Assembly (NCBI GenBank): GCA_020883125.1
Contig: JAHREW010000007.1
Coordinates: 1 to 64,000 of the forward strand
DNA from: Microcoleus sp. CAWBG506
Lineage (GTDB): Bacteria > Cyanobacteriota > Cyanobacteriia > Cyanobacteriales > Microcoleaceae
Reading direction: 5' to 3'
DNA: 64,000 bases
Below, in pieces: positions 1-8,620 of this stretch. The notes beneath the pieces are model-generated. The model was not told the DNA's origin. It saw nothing but the letters and a program-made list of their open reading frames with translations, and did not search any database. The translations under genes were made by a program, and so were the position numbers. Each line of letters begins with the position of its first letter. Positions within the stretch are counted from its first letter, which is position 1.

Positions 1-197
1 TTGAACCAAATGTGCTATTACTATTTTTTGGCGGAGATCGAGAGAATATGCTTTCATTAATTTTTAATACAAGATGATATTTTGTTATTATTTATTGTAC
101 CATTATACAGCGGGAACCGCTGTAAAATATAGTTTGGCGATTTTGGCGGTTTATTTGTTAAGCTAGAAATTGCACTCTGTCAATAAACCTTAGATTT

Positions 198-1028
198 ATG
201 CACAGGTTATTAACTGGGAAACTGCGGGTAGAACATTTAACCATACCGATCGCCAATCTGCCAGCAAATCTATCGGGTACTAAACTGGTACAACTGACTG
301 ATTTTCACTATGACGGAGTGCGGCTTTCGGAAGGTTTGCTATTCGAGGCGATCGCTGCGGCAAATGAAGCGGAAGCAGACTTAATTTTCTTAACCGGAGA
401 TTTTATCACTCTGGAAACCGCCCCGATTCACGACTTAGTGCAACGATTAAAAAACTTGCAAAGTCGGGTGGGAATTTATGCTGTTTTAGGCAATCACGAC
501 CACTATTGGCCGGGGGGTAAAAGAGAGGTTACTAATGCTTTAAATAACGCTGGAATTCGGGTTTTGTACAATGAAGCTACCTATCCTTTGGGGGGAAATT
601 TAGCTTTAATTGGGCTGGCGGATTTTTGGTCAGGGGATTTTCAACCTGAACCTGTAATGACATCAGTCGATCTATCCATCCCTCGGATTGTCTTGTCTCA
701 CAATCCTGATACTGCTGAAAAGCTGCAAGGATACCGGATTGATTTGCAGTTTTCGGGACACACCCACGGTGGTCAAATAGTGATTCCCGGTATTGGGCCT
801 GTGTATGCTTGGCTAAAAAAAATTAACTCTGCTATTCCTCAATGGGTACGCAATTGGATGCCTTTTTTATCCATTGACGATCGAGTAGTTACTCACTGGG
901 AATGGGCCAGTGGTTTACATCGGGTAGGGAATAATTTACTATACGTGAATCGCGGTTTGGGAACCTATGCCCCCGGCAGGCTATTTTGTCCGCCGGAAGT
1001 GACAGTAATTACTTTAATTTGTGAATGA
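198..1028 (+). CDS. Calcineurin-like metallophosphoesterase (YkuE-like)
   Basis: A 276-residue two-metal phosphoesterase. The metal-binding blocks appear in the usual order: TDFHYD (about 34-39), GD (67-68), GNHDH (98-102) and GHTHGGQ (187-193), which is the complete calcineurin-like set. The GHTHGGQ form is typical of the YkuE/UDP-2,3-diacylglucosamine-hydrolase-like branch. Such proteins are often membrane-associated, but no clear membrane segment or signal peptide is visible here and the substrate cannot be deduced. The ATG at 198 is the first good start and gives a family-typical length. The gene converges on the minus-strand response regulator with an 85-bp gap. The family is certain; the substrate is unknown. 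Confidence 0.9.
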   Translation: MHRLLTGKLRVEHLTIPIANLPANLSGTKLVQLTDFHYDGVRLSEGLLFEAIAAANEAEADLIFLTGDFITLETAPIHDLVQRLKNLQSRVGIYAVLGNHDHYWPGGKREVTNALNNAGIRVLYNEATYPLGGNLALIGLADFWSGDFQPEPVMTSVDLSIPRIVLSHNPDTAEKLQGYRIDLQFSGHTHGGQIVIPGIGPVYAWLKKINSAIPQWVRNWMPFLSIDDRVVTHWEWASGLHRVGNNLLYVNRGLGTYAPGRLFCPPEVTVITLICE

Positions 1029-1113
1029 GTAAGAGGGGCAAGGATGGAGGAATTGCCCCTAAGAAATACCCTACATCTATTCAGCCCGTGCTTAATTCCT
1101 ATTAACCCTATCT

Positions 1114-1800
1114 TTAACTTCCTTCCCCAAACCGATAACCTCTGCCATAGACTGTATGAATCAGCACAGATTCGCGAGGGGCTTCTATTTTGCGGCGTAG
1201 CAGGCGAATTTGAGCAGCTAATACATTGCTGCTGGGTTTTTCTGCTTCATGCCACAAATATTGGTGGATTTGTTCATGGGTCAGCAATTGACCGGGATGG
1301 CGCATTAAATATTCTAACAACTGACATTCTTTGTCGGATAAGTCAATGGTGCGATCGCCCCGATAAGCCAATTGATTGTCGTAGTCTAGTTGCAAATCAC
1401 CAACTTGTAGCCTTCCCACACCCACATCAGCATCAAAAGTCGGAGGTCGTCGCAATAAGGCCCGGACTCTGGCGAGGAGTTCTCGCAATTCAAAAGGTTT
1501 TACCAGATAGTCGTCTGCACCGGCATCCAATCCTTGTACGCGGTCATCTAGGGTATCTTTGGCGGTGAGAAATAGGACTGGTGTATTCCGTCCTTGCGAT
1601 CGCAATTGTTGACAAATTGCCAATCCTGTTTTCTGAGGCAACATCCAATCCAAAATTAGCAAATCATAATTGCCCTGAATTGCTAAATTGTTGCCCGTTG
1701 CGCCATCAAAAGCCACATCAACCCTGTAACCCTCGCGGGTTAAAACTCGACTCAAGGGGTCAGTTAACTCAACTTCATCATCAACTAAAAGAATCCGCAT
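1114..1800 (-). CDS. OmpR/PhoB-family response regulator (RppA-like), orphan
   Basis: A 228-residue two-component response regulator. The receiver domain (1-120) has the acidic pair D7-D8, phosphoacceptor D51 in LILDWMLP, T79 and K101 in LVKPF. A winged-helix DNA-binding domain follows (about 128-225) and ends in the typical TVYGRGYRF wing. It resembles the group annotated as RppA in cyanobacteria, but I cannot separate it from other OmpR-type paralogues. RppA-like regulators usually sit beside a histidine kinase; here both neighbours are unrelated genes on the plus strand, so the cognate kinase must be elsewhere. The ATG at 1800 begins directly with the MRILLVDDE receiver strand. Confidence 0.92.
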   Translation of the reverse strand: MRILLVDDEVELTDPLSRVLTREGYRVDVAFDGATGNNLAIQGNYDLLILDWMLPQKTGLAICQQLRSQGRNTPVLFLTAKDTLDDRVQGLDAGADDYLVKPFELRELLARVRALLRRPPTFDADVGVGRLQVGDLQLDYDNQLAYRGDRTIDLSDKECQLLEYLMRHPGQLLTHEQIHQYLWHEAEKPSSNVLAAQIRLLRRKIEAPRESVLIHTVYGRGYRFGEGS

Positions 1801-1910
1801 TCTGATTTTAAATTTGAGATGGGAACAATTTGTGCTATTGTAGTCTAGGAAAAAGTCCTTTCCCTCTCTAGGCTCAAGCCACGCTTGTTTCCCACTTACC
1901 GAGTATTTTT

Positions 1911-2555
1911 ATGATTACCGTAGCACTTCCCAAAGGTGGACTGTTAGCAGATAGCATTCGACTGTTTAAAGCTGTTGGATTAGACTTCAGTGCTTTTTTG
2001 GATTCATCTAACCGCCAGCTTCAAATTTATGACCCTACTGGAACTGCAAAAGCTTTGCTAGTCAGAACCCATGATGTGCCGGTTTATGTGGAATATGGTC
2101 AAGCAGATTTGGGGATTTCTGGCTATGATGTTTTGCGGGAAAAACAGCCAAAAGTTGCCAGCTTAATTGATTTAAAATTTGGTGAATGTCGGCTATCTGT
2201 GGCAGTGAAAAAATCTAGTTCTTACCGCAGAAGTGTGGACTTGCCTCCTCATGGTAGAGTTGCTTCTAAGTTCGTCAACTGTGCTAGGGAATATTTTCAT
2301 AATTTGAATTTGCCTGTGGAAATTGTGCCGCTTTATGGTTCTGTGGAATTGGGACCGATTACGGGAATGTCGGAGGCAATTGTGGATTTGGTGGCGACGG
2401 GCAAAACTTTACAGGAAAATGGTTTGGTTGAGATTGATGTTTTGTTTCACAGTACGGCTTATTTGATTGGTCATCCTTTGAGTTACCGTTTGAATTCCGG
2501 TGGTGTGAATGAGGTGATTGGCAAAATGAGAGAGCAAGTTTTGGCTGCGGTTTGA
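1911..2555 (+). CDS. hisG: ATP phosphoribosyltransferase, short catalytic form
   Basis: First enzyme of histidine biosynthesis; joins ATP and PRPP to give phosphoribosyl-ATP. The 214-residue length matches the short HisG (HisG-S), which lacks the C-terminal regulatory domain and needs HisZ as a partner. The start MITVALPKG, the [10 protein letters not shown] stretch (about 62-71) and the late PRPP-binding motif with LVATGKTL (about 160-167) are characteristic. hisZ is not in the window. It is a lone gene between an antiparallel regulator and a convergent cyclase. The 206-bp convergent gap after it holds a purine-rich tract (about 2636-2662) but no clear terminator. Confidence 0.96.
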   Translation: MITVALPKGGLLADSIRLFKAVGLDFSAFLDSSNRQLQIYDPTGTAKALLVRTHDVPVYVEYGQADLGISGYDVLREKQPKVASLIDLKFGECRLSVAVKKSSSYRRSVDLPPHGRVASKFVNCAREYFHNLNLPVEIVPLYGSVELGPITGMSEAIVDLVATGKTLQENGLVEIDVLFHSTAYLIGHPLSYRLNSGGVNEVIGKMREQVLAAV

Positions 2556-2761
2556 TTTAGCAGCAGGCTGAAGGCAGAAGGGCGGCGCTTTGCTGGCCCA
2601 ACTGACTCAGCCAGAATGTAACGGGGAAAAAATAAGTAGAAGCAAGAAGGAAGAGGGAAGAATATCGATGTGAAGAATAGCAAGCCATTAAGCTTTTGAT
2701 CGATTTGGATGTTGCATTTAATTAGGTGGACTTACTTAGCAGTTGCAGAACTTCTACTTCT

Positions 2762-4225
2762 TTAAGAATTAGGGTTTTGAGATGCTGGTAATAAACCCAG
2801 TTTTTGTTGACATCTTTCTATGTAAAGATTCACGACTGTATCAACGGGGTTTTGGGCTGCTAGTTGCTGGAAATATCCCAAAGCAGCGACATATTTTCCC
2901 GATTTCCACCCTTGAATTCCTTTGTTAAATAGTGCCTGGGTAAGCTGTTTTAGCTCAGAGTCAGGACTGGAGGAACTCCAAACTTCATAGATTTCAATAG
3001 CTTGCTGTTTTCCCCGTGGCGTTACTCTATCTATCCAGCGATAGTAATAATTTTTACCCTGAAACTGGCTGTCCATGACTGTTGTCTGAGAACTAGAAAC
3101 AAGAGTCTCCTGAGCTTTTCCTTGCAATTCGCACTTTAATAGGAGTTGTTCCTCGGAATCGGAGTGACAATTAGTGGTGTTGACAAATTCTCTGGCATGG
3201 AGGAGGGCTTTTTCGCTAACAATAATTGTGCAGCCGTATATTTTAGTTAAGTTTTCTAACCGAGAAGCTGTATTAACAACATCGCCAATTACGGTTGAAT
3301 CCATGCGGCGATCCGAACCTAAAGTGCCAATCATGCCAATACCTGTATGAATTCCTGTACCGATATTGACTGGAGATGATAAATTGTATTGGTGGCGATC
3401 GGCATTAAATTCTTGCAAACTTTTTTGGATGGCTACGGAGGCTTCGATCGCATCTCTAGCGTGAGAATTTGGTCGATCGAAGACCGCCATAATTGCATCG
3501 CCTAGGTATTTGTCAATAAAACCTCCGTGGGAACTAATGCAATCACTCATTTTAGTAAATAAAGCATTCAGCCATTCAAAAGTTTCGCGTGCTTCTTGAG
3601 CTTCGGCGATCGCCGTAAACCCGCGAATGTCGCAAAATAAAATAGTCAACTCTTCTTCTGTGACATTGCCTAACTGAATAGATTCTACTCCTTGAGGGGC
3701 AATTCGTTCGAGCAACTGCTCTGGCACAAATAGGTGAAATTTTTCAGCAAGATACTCATTAGCCTCCCAAGCAGCGGCTATTTGGCGTTTGCTTTGCTCT
3801 TTTACCTGCTGGTTGAATTCAGAAGAGACAACTTGCGATCGCATTTGGCTCAACTGCAAAACACTCTCAACCTTGGCCAACAACAAGCGACTGTTAAAAG
3901 GTTTGGTTAAATAATCATCTGCCATCATTTCTAACCCTTTGAGCCTAGAGGTATCGTCATCAAGGGCTGTTAAAAAAATTATAGGTACTGTTTGCAAAGT
4001 CGGATCTTTCCGCAGGCGATCGCACACATCAAAGCCGTTGAGATCCGGCATCATAATATCCAGTAAAATCAAGTCTGGTGGATGGACTCTGGCCTGGGAG
4101 AGTGCTTCGTTGCCAGATACTGCGGAAAAAGTAGTGTATCCTTTGAACTGCAACAATTCTTCGAGTAAAATCAGATTAGCTGGCTCATCATCAACCAACA
4201 GAATATAGGGCGACTTATTTGACAT
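2762..4225 (-). CDS. Receiver domain fused to class III adenylate cyclase
   Basis: Predicted phosphorylation-regulated adenylate cyclase making cAMP. I start it at the ATG at 4225 (MSNKSPYILL, 487 aa); the frame also opens at a TTG at 4261, but that only adds a nondescript dozen residues. A receiver domain (about 6-125) carries D11/D12, phosphoacceptor D56 and K108. After a helical linker comes a class III cyclase domain (about 185-370) with both metal-binding aspartates (D199 in LFCDIRGF, D243 in LGDAIMAVF). The purine-selecting Lys of DKYLGD and the Asp of VIGDVVNTASRLE favour ATP over GTP. A C-terminal helical segment of about 90 residues may be TPR-like. It lies 288 bp downstream of the hybrid kinase on the same strand; that kinase could phosphorylate it, which is inference. 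Confidence 0.92.
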   Translation of the reverse strand: MSNKSPYILLVDDEPANLILLEELLQFKGYTTFSAVSGNEALSQARVHPPDLILLDIMMPDLNGFDVCDRLRKDPTLQTVPIIFLTALDDDTSRLKGLEMMADDYLTKPFNSRLLLAKVESVLQLSQMRSQVVSSEFNQQVKEQSKRQIAAAWEANEYLAEKFHLFVPEQLLERIAPQGVESIQLGNVTEEELTILFCDIRGFTAIAEAQEARETFEWLNALFTKMSDCISSHGGFIDKYLGDAIMAVFDRPNSHARDAIEASVAIQKSLQEFNADRHQYNLSSPVNIGTGIHTGIGMIGTLGSDRRMDSTVIGDVVNTASRLENLTKIYGCTIIVSEKALLHAREFVNTTNCHSDSEEQLLLKCELQGKAQETLVSSSQTTVMDSQFQGKNYYYRWIDRVTPRGKQQAIEIYEVWSSSSPDSELKQLTQALFNKGIQGWKSGKYVAALGYFQQLAAQNPVDTVVNLYIERCQQKLGLLPASQNPNS

Positions 4226-4329
4226 TGAATATGATTGGTAGAGTGTGTCACCGATCGGCAAGACAGATGCCCCTGAAATCTATAAAAATAGCTGAGCTAG
4301 GGAACCTAGCATTCAACTTGAACGTCCAT

Positions 4330-4458
4330 CAGGACTTACGCAATTGTCAGTATTGGTAAGGTACGTCAGTTTCAGAACCGCTAAAAATTAATTGTTCAAA
4401 AAACTCCCTTGACACACCCTACAATTCCATACGATCGATGTGACTTGCCTAAGTCCTG
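4330..4458. repeat. MITE-like element with 14-bp terminal inverted repeats
   Basis: CAGGACTTACGCAA at 4330-4343 is matched in inverted form by TTGCCTAAGTCCTG at 4445-4458 (13 of 14 positions pair), bounding 129 bp without a gene. The AGGACTTACGCA end is, from memory, a frequent repeat end in Oscillatoriales genomes. No convincing target-site duplication is visible. It fills most of the gap between the hybrid kinase and the adenylate cyclase, so it may affect their co-transcription. Confidence 0.6.
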
Positions 4459-4513
4459 TCAATATTTCTCTACTATTGAGTCTAGCCTTTCCCGCAATAA
4501 ATTGTATTATTTT

Positions 4514-6727
4514 TTAACTAAGAAAAGAACGGACTGTAACGATCGCCAAATTCAGATCCAGGGGCTTGCTCAAATAATCAGAAGCTCCAGCTTCCAAACA
4601 GCGATCGCGATCGCCCGGCATCGCCATTGCCGTTACCGCAATCATCGGCACAGACTTCCACACAGGATCTGCCTTAACTCGTCGCATCAACTCAAAGCCA
4701 TCAACATCGGGTAACTGAATATCCATCAAAATCAAATCCGGCAGCAACTCCGGCGCTGCACTGGTAGCGGCAATGCGATCGAGCATCACCTTCCCATCCG
4801 CAATCATCTCTACCGCATAGCCCTCCAATTCCAGAACCTCAGAAATCAACATTTGGTTCAAAGGCTGGTCTTCGACAACCAAAATCCGCTTGCTACCGAT
4901 GGGTAAAGGCATCGCAGAGGCAGAGCTAAAACCGGAGTCTAGGGAAGAAGCCACAGATATTGCCAACTCTTGACGCATCTCCGTCAAAGGTAGCCAAACG
5001 CGGAACTGACTTCCCCGATCGCAACTAGACTGAAAAGAAACAGTCCCCCCGTGCAATTCTGCCAGTCGTTTAGTCAAAGCCAAACCCAAACCAGTACCTT
5101 CATGGCGCTTAGTCAGAGAAGAATCCACCTGTTGAAAAGGTCGAAACAGCAAGTGCCAGCGGTCTTCAGGAATGCCGATACCGGAGTCTTTGACCTCAAA
5201 ACAAAAATAAGGTGTGCTGGCATTTACAGGAGAACAGTCAGGGCGATAATCGCCCTTAATTTCATTACCGTAGGCCAAACGCCCGCTGAGTTTGACTTGT
5301 CCCTGCTCTGGGGTAAATTTGATGGCATTGGAAAGTAAATTAATCACAATTTGTCGCACTCGCCGTTCGTCGAGCAAAACCTTAGTAATGCGGTAGTCGA
5401 GTTCTAAAGACAAAGCAATGCGCTTTTTGTCAGCCCGCGGCTGAATCATTTTCAGACAGTCCGTCGCCAGTTCGTGAACGCGAACCGGCTGTAAATTCAG
5501 CTCTGTTTTGCCAGCTTCAATTTTAGAAAGGTCGAGAATATCATTGATTAGCTGCAACAAATGCTGCCCGCTTTTTTCAATCAATTCTACGTACTGGATT
5601 TGTCGGTTGCTCAACTGTCCGGCTGTTTGCCGCAGTAGCAAGTCAGAAAAGCCGAGAATGCTGTTGAGAGGTGTCCGCAATTCGTGGGACATCGATGCCA
5701 GAAACTCGGATTTCAACTGAGAAGAATACTCTAATTGTTGATTAACTTGGCGCAAGTCTTCTTGTGCCTGGGCTCGTTCGATGGCGGCTCCCAGAGTCCG
5801 ACAAGCAGCTTCGAGTACGTCTTGGTGGAGTGGGGTTTGTAGTTTTTTGACGTTACGGGACTCCAGGGTTAGTACGCCGATAATTGTACCATCGGTGGCT
5901 GCGATCGGGAAAATGCCCAATTGACCGATGCCTGGATGCCGAAATTGCGGCACTGCATTGGGATGTTTGGCATAATCCTCCACAAACAAAGGTTTACCAG
6001 TTGCTACTACTTCCCACAGCAAACCGGTGCCGTAGGGAATACCTTTGTCGAGGAGTTCTTGCATACCTGCGGCTACTGGTTCCCCGTAACTAGCCAGAAA
6101 TTGAGTGGAAACTTGGTTAGAAATCGCTGCGGCTTGTCGTTCATTTCCCTTGCCGCTAATCACCTTCACATCTCCGAAAGCTGCATTCATGGCTTCTACT
6201 AGATAGCTGAGGGCAAATTGACCGATTTCTTGCAAACTTTTCGAGTTTTGCAGGCGTTCAGTTAAACCTAGGAGAAATCTCAGTCGCCTGACTTCGGCGT
6301 TTAAGCTAGCTTGAGAGTTGTGGTATATGGTAACGTCTCTAAATGTAAATAGCCGTCCGCCGCTGTGGGTGATAGTGGCACATACTTCTAAACAAACCCC
6401 ATTGGATTGCTCGAAATAAAATGATAAATTTTCATCTACCGTTTTTTCTAGTGCTTGCTGAAACTGTTCCCACTGCTGAAGTGACCAGTAACCCCGATCG
6501 ACTATTTCGGCAAACAGCAGGTATGAATTGGGCTTAGTTGCCAGCCATTCTGGGGCGATTCCCCAGGTCTTGGCCAATTTTTGGTTAAACAAAACTAAGC
6601 TGTCAGAGGAGTCGAACAGAGCGATCGCATTGTCTACTTGGTCGAGAATTAGTTCTTGGTCTGCCCTCAACTGCTGCAAGTCTCTCTCCATTTTTTCTGT
6701 GTTGGTAGCTCTTAGTTTTGTCGTCAT
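4514..6727 (-). CDS. Hybrid histidine kinase (PAS-GAF-HisKA-HATPase-REC)
   Basis: A 737-residue soluble sensor kinase. Domains in order: N-terminal coiled coil and PAS (about 10-135), GAF (about 150-320), HisKA with the phosphorylated H348 in FLASMSHELRTPL, HATPase with the N-box VINLLSNAIKFTP and G-boxes DSGIGIP and GTGLGL, then a C-terminal receiver (about 610-735) with phosphoacceptor D669 in LMDIQLPD. No membrane segment is seen, so the signal is probably cytoplasmic. The receiver makes it a hybrid kinase that would need a phosphotransfer protein or act by intramolecular transfer. The receiver-cyclase gene lies just downstream on the same strand and is a plausible output partner. Confidence 0.93.
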   Translation of the reverse strand: MTTKLRATNTEKMERDLQQLRADQELILDQVDNAIALFDSSDSLVLFNQKLAKTWGIAPEWLATKPNSYLLFAEIVDRGYWSLQQWEQFQQALEKTVDENLSFYFEQSNGVCLEVCATITHSGGRLFTFRDVTIYHNSQASLNAEVRRLRFLLGLTERLQNSKSLQEIGQFALSYLVEAMNAAFGDVKVISGKGNERQAAAISNQVSTQFLASYGEPVAAGMQELLDKGIPYGTGLLWEVVATGKPLFVEDYAKHPNAVPQFRHPGIGQLGIFPIAATDGTIIGVLTLESRNVKKLQTPLHQDVLEAACRTLGAAIERAQAQEDLRQVNQQLEYSSQLKSEFLASMSHELRTPLNSILGFSDLLLRQTAGQLSNRQIQYVELIEKSGQHLLQLINDILDLSKIEAGKTELNLQPVRVHELATDCLKMIQPRADKKRIALSLELDYRITKVLLDERRVRQIVINLLSNAIKFTPEQGQVKLSGRLAYGNEIKGDYRPDCSPVNASTPYFCFEVKDSGIGIPEDRWHLLFRPFQQVDSSLTKRHEGTGLGLALTKRLAELHGGTVSFQSSCDRGSQFRVWLPLTEMRQELAISVASSLDSGFSSASAMPLPIGSKRILVVEDQPLNQMLISEVLELEGYAVEMIADGKVMLDRIAATSAAPELLPDLILMDIQLPDVDGFELMRRVKADPVWKSVPMIAVTAMAMPGDRDRCLEAGASDYLSKPLDLNLAIVTVRSFLS

Positions 6728-6880
6728 GATTTTTTAAGGATCTGGCAAAAAGTATTTTAAAATTATTTATTTAATTTGACATACTTTTCAGATTTTTGAC
6801 AGTGAGGGCGATCGATCTGGTTTGTGATCTGAGACACTTGCTGCGATGGGACGGCTGAGGACAGTGGTTTTTCGAGTAAA

Positions 6881-7285
6881 TTGTGCAACGGTGAAAAGCA
6901 TGACTGCAACAAATATGATTCCGGCATCAGCAGCGACTTACTTGAAGACTCAGAATTATCATCAACAGACAACAATGAAAATAACGCAGATATAGAAGGC
7001 ATAAGTGCCGATTTACTGGAAGACCCAGAACTATCTTCAGAGGATAACAATTCTAACCAAGTAGATTTAGCAGGCATAAGTGCCGACTTACTGGAATACC
7101 CAGAACTATCGTATGTTGATGATACTCTTACCGCATAAATTCCCAAAGTCTCAGCTAAAAATACCGACGATGACGCACTCTCGGCAGAAGCCGTTCCCGA
7201 ACCAACTACAGCATTAGGAACTTTATTAGCTCTAGCTGTATTTCCTGTAATTAAAAGACTCATAAACCGAAAAAACCAAGAGTAA
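6881..7285 (+). pseudogene. Chimeric remnant: module A start fused to module C tail, in-frame stop
   Basis: The first dozen residues (CNGEKHDCNKYD) match the N-terminus of the zinc-ribbon proteins at 8111 and 12559. The reading then jumps into the 25-residue [12 protein letters not shown] repeats of the PEP-CTERM proteins at 9978 and 14975, with three units. The frame stops at TAA 7136-7138 right after DDTLTA, yet continues in the same frame to 7285 with an intact AVPEP tail, hydrophobic stretch and basic end. It is therefore a deletion product of an A...C gene pair that later gained a stop. The final TAA overlaps the ATG of the next remnant exactly as at 17093-17097. It may still be transcribed, but a functional product is unlikely. 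Confidence 0.8.
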
Positions 7286-7387
7286 TGAAAACCCTCTACA
7301 CCCTGCTATATGCCCTCAGCATCATCCTCATTAACCCCTGGGGAAACAGCCGATGCTCGATAATTGCTGCCTTCACCCTCAGCATCG

Positions 7388-7507
7388 GAACAATTAGATG
7401 CTTTGAAAACTTATCTAGCAAGTCGCGAAGATTTGAAAGATGTTGCGGAGAGTATGCTGGAGGTGGCGCAGGGCTTACTGGGTGGGGGCGAGGAAGTTGT
7501 GGCATAA
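7388..7507 (+). pseudogene. C-terminal coding fragment of an unrecognised gene
   Basis: In a different frame from the module D remnant, 39 codons are open from 7388 and end at TAA 7505-7507. They encode an amphipathic, acidic tail containing LASREDLKDVAESMLEVAQG and a GGGEE stretch, which reads like a genuine protein end rather than chance translation. No start is present and the source gene is not in the window. It suggests that an unrelated gene was also truncated at this recombination site. Low certainty. Confidence 0.35.
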
Positions 7508-7535
7508 TTCTAGGTATTGGCATCGCAAGTCAGGG

Positions 7536-7576
<41 letters not shown>

Positions 7577-7611
7577 CGATTGTCTGTAAGAGCGAAGGTC
7601 GTGAAGCAATC

Positions 7612-7649
7612 TCAAAGCCTTGTTAAACCGTTACAATGCGTCCAGGACT
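7612..7649. repeat. 38-bp direct repeat, copy 1 (copy 2 at 8023-8060)
   Basis: The 38 bp ending in CGTTACAATGCGTCCAGGACT recur at 8023-8060 with 36 of 38 identical positions. Copy 2 lies 50 bp upstream of the intact module A gene at 8111; copy 1 lies about 225 bp upstream of the truncated module A copy at 7875. The stretch from 7627 to 8110 is thus two decayed copies of the same upstream region; I see no other gene in it. Confidence 0.85.
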
Positions 7650-7874
7650 ATCAGTGTTAAATAGACACAATTTCTTGCTTTTGTGAAGATTGTGTAAAGT
7701 CAACTTCTTTGTAACAGAGAAATATCTAATTAAGCCTAAGTTTCGGATACAAAGTGAATTCCCAAAAGCTCCGTATAAACCCTGTATCCATATCCAAATA
7801 TTTATGGTAATTTTCGTGCATCAGTTCAAGTGTTAGCTATCAATTCATTAATCAGGGAAATCTAATGAATAGTT

Positions 7875-7967
7875 ATGAACTACGGTCAAAAACACCGCAG
7901 CGAAAAGAATTACTGCGAGAAATCTCACTCTCCTTCACTAAAAAAGCTCGCACGTAACGAGTTTTAG
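7875..7967 (+). pseudogene. Truncated module A copy (30 codons)
   Basis: Starts MNYGQKHRSEKNYCEKS, matching the MNYGEKHYCN and MNYWQEHYGDKHYCN starts of the proteins at 8111 and 12559, and carries the same upstream TCATTAATCAGGGA element (7845-7858). It loses the Cys pattern and stops at TAG 7965-7967 after 30 codons, without the membrane helix. It is a decayed duplicate rather than a small gene. Confidence 0.7.
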
Positions 7968-8080
7968 ATCAATTGCCATCAAACAATAGAAGCCTTTCCA
8001 ACCTTGACGCTCAACACAAGTCTCAAAACCTTGTTACACCGTTACAATGCGTCCAGGACTGTGGTTGTCTGTCTGTCAAC

Positions 8081-8094
8081 TCATTAATCAGGGA
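8081..8094 (+). promoter_or_regulatory. Conserved 14-bp element upstream of module A genes
   Basis: TCATTAATCAGGGA occurs at 7845-7858, 8081-8094 and 12528-12541, ending 16 or 17 bp before the ATG of all three module A copies, while the flanks between copies differ. It is too far upstream to be a Shine-Dalgarno site. It could be an operator or a 5'-UTR element, or simply preserved from recent duplication. Confidence 0.45.
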
Positions 8095-8110
8095 ATTCAA
8101 AGGCATCGTT

Positions 8111-8563
8111 ATGAACTACGGCGAAAAACATTACTGCAATAATTTTCATTGCAGTCAACCGAAAAATCTGCATTGCAATCAGTTTTGTATTACTTGTTCG
8201 AGAACCATTGGCCCGCATCCAATTTTGGAGATAAGATCGGAGTTTGTCGCGGTGACAAAGAAGGAAATCGCTTCTCAAAAGCGCCTACCAGAGCATTTTC
8301 GACCCCAATTATGCTACGGCTATCTACCCGGTAGGCTGCGAGATACAGCGGAAAACTATCGCGATCCTTCCTTGTATCCTTACTACAAGAGTCAATCGGA
8401 TTATTGGTCGAATTCTCAACCACTTCAAAACGAATCCGGGCAAGTTTTAGGATATTACAGGTATATTTTGGTCAAACAGCCTGGAGAGTCGAGTGGGAGT
8501 TGGGGGAAGTTATTTTGGCTGATGGTATTTGGTGCGGCGGTGTGGTTCTGGTTTTTCCGTTGA
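8111..8563 (+). CDS. Module A: zinc-ribbon-like protein with C-terminal membrane helix
   Basis: Start set at 8111 (MNYGEKHYCN, 150 aa), although the frame is open from 7973, because the paralogue at 12559 and the remnant at 7875 begin at the same residue. The N-terminus has four cysteines spaced HYCNNFHCSQP...QFCITC. This resembles the small zinc ribbon found at the N-terminus of many cyanobacterial Ser/Thr kinases and FHA proteins (from memory). A middle region of about 80 residues is rich in Tyr and Pro. The last 19 residues (GKLFWLMVFGAAVWFWFFR) form one membrane helix right at the end, so the protein is probably tail-anchored facing the cytoplasm. It is followed after 57 bp by module B. 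No enzymatic motif; function unknown. Confidence 0.8.
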   Translation: MNYGEKHYCNNFHCSQPKNLHCNQFCITCSRTIGPHPILEIRSEFVAVTKKEIASQKRLPEHFRPQLCYGYLPGRLRDTAENYRDPSLYPYYKSQSDYWSNSQPLQNESGQVLGYYRYILVKQPGESSGSWGKLFWLMVFGAAVWFWFFR

Positions 8564-8620
8564 TGATTTCCGAATCAGTATTGATATCCTTCCTATGTAA
8601 AACTTAAAAGGTTAACCAAC

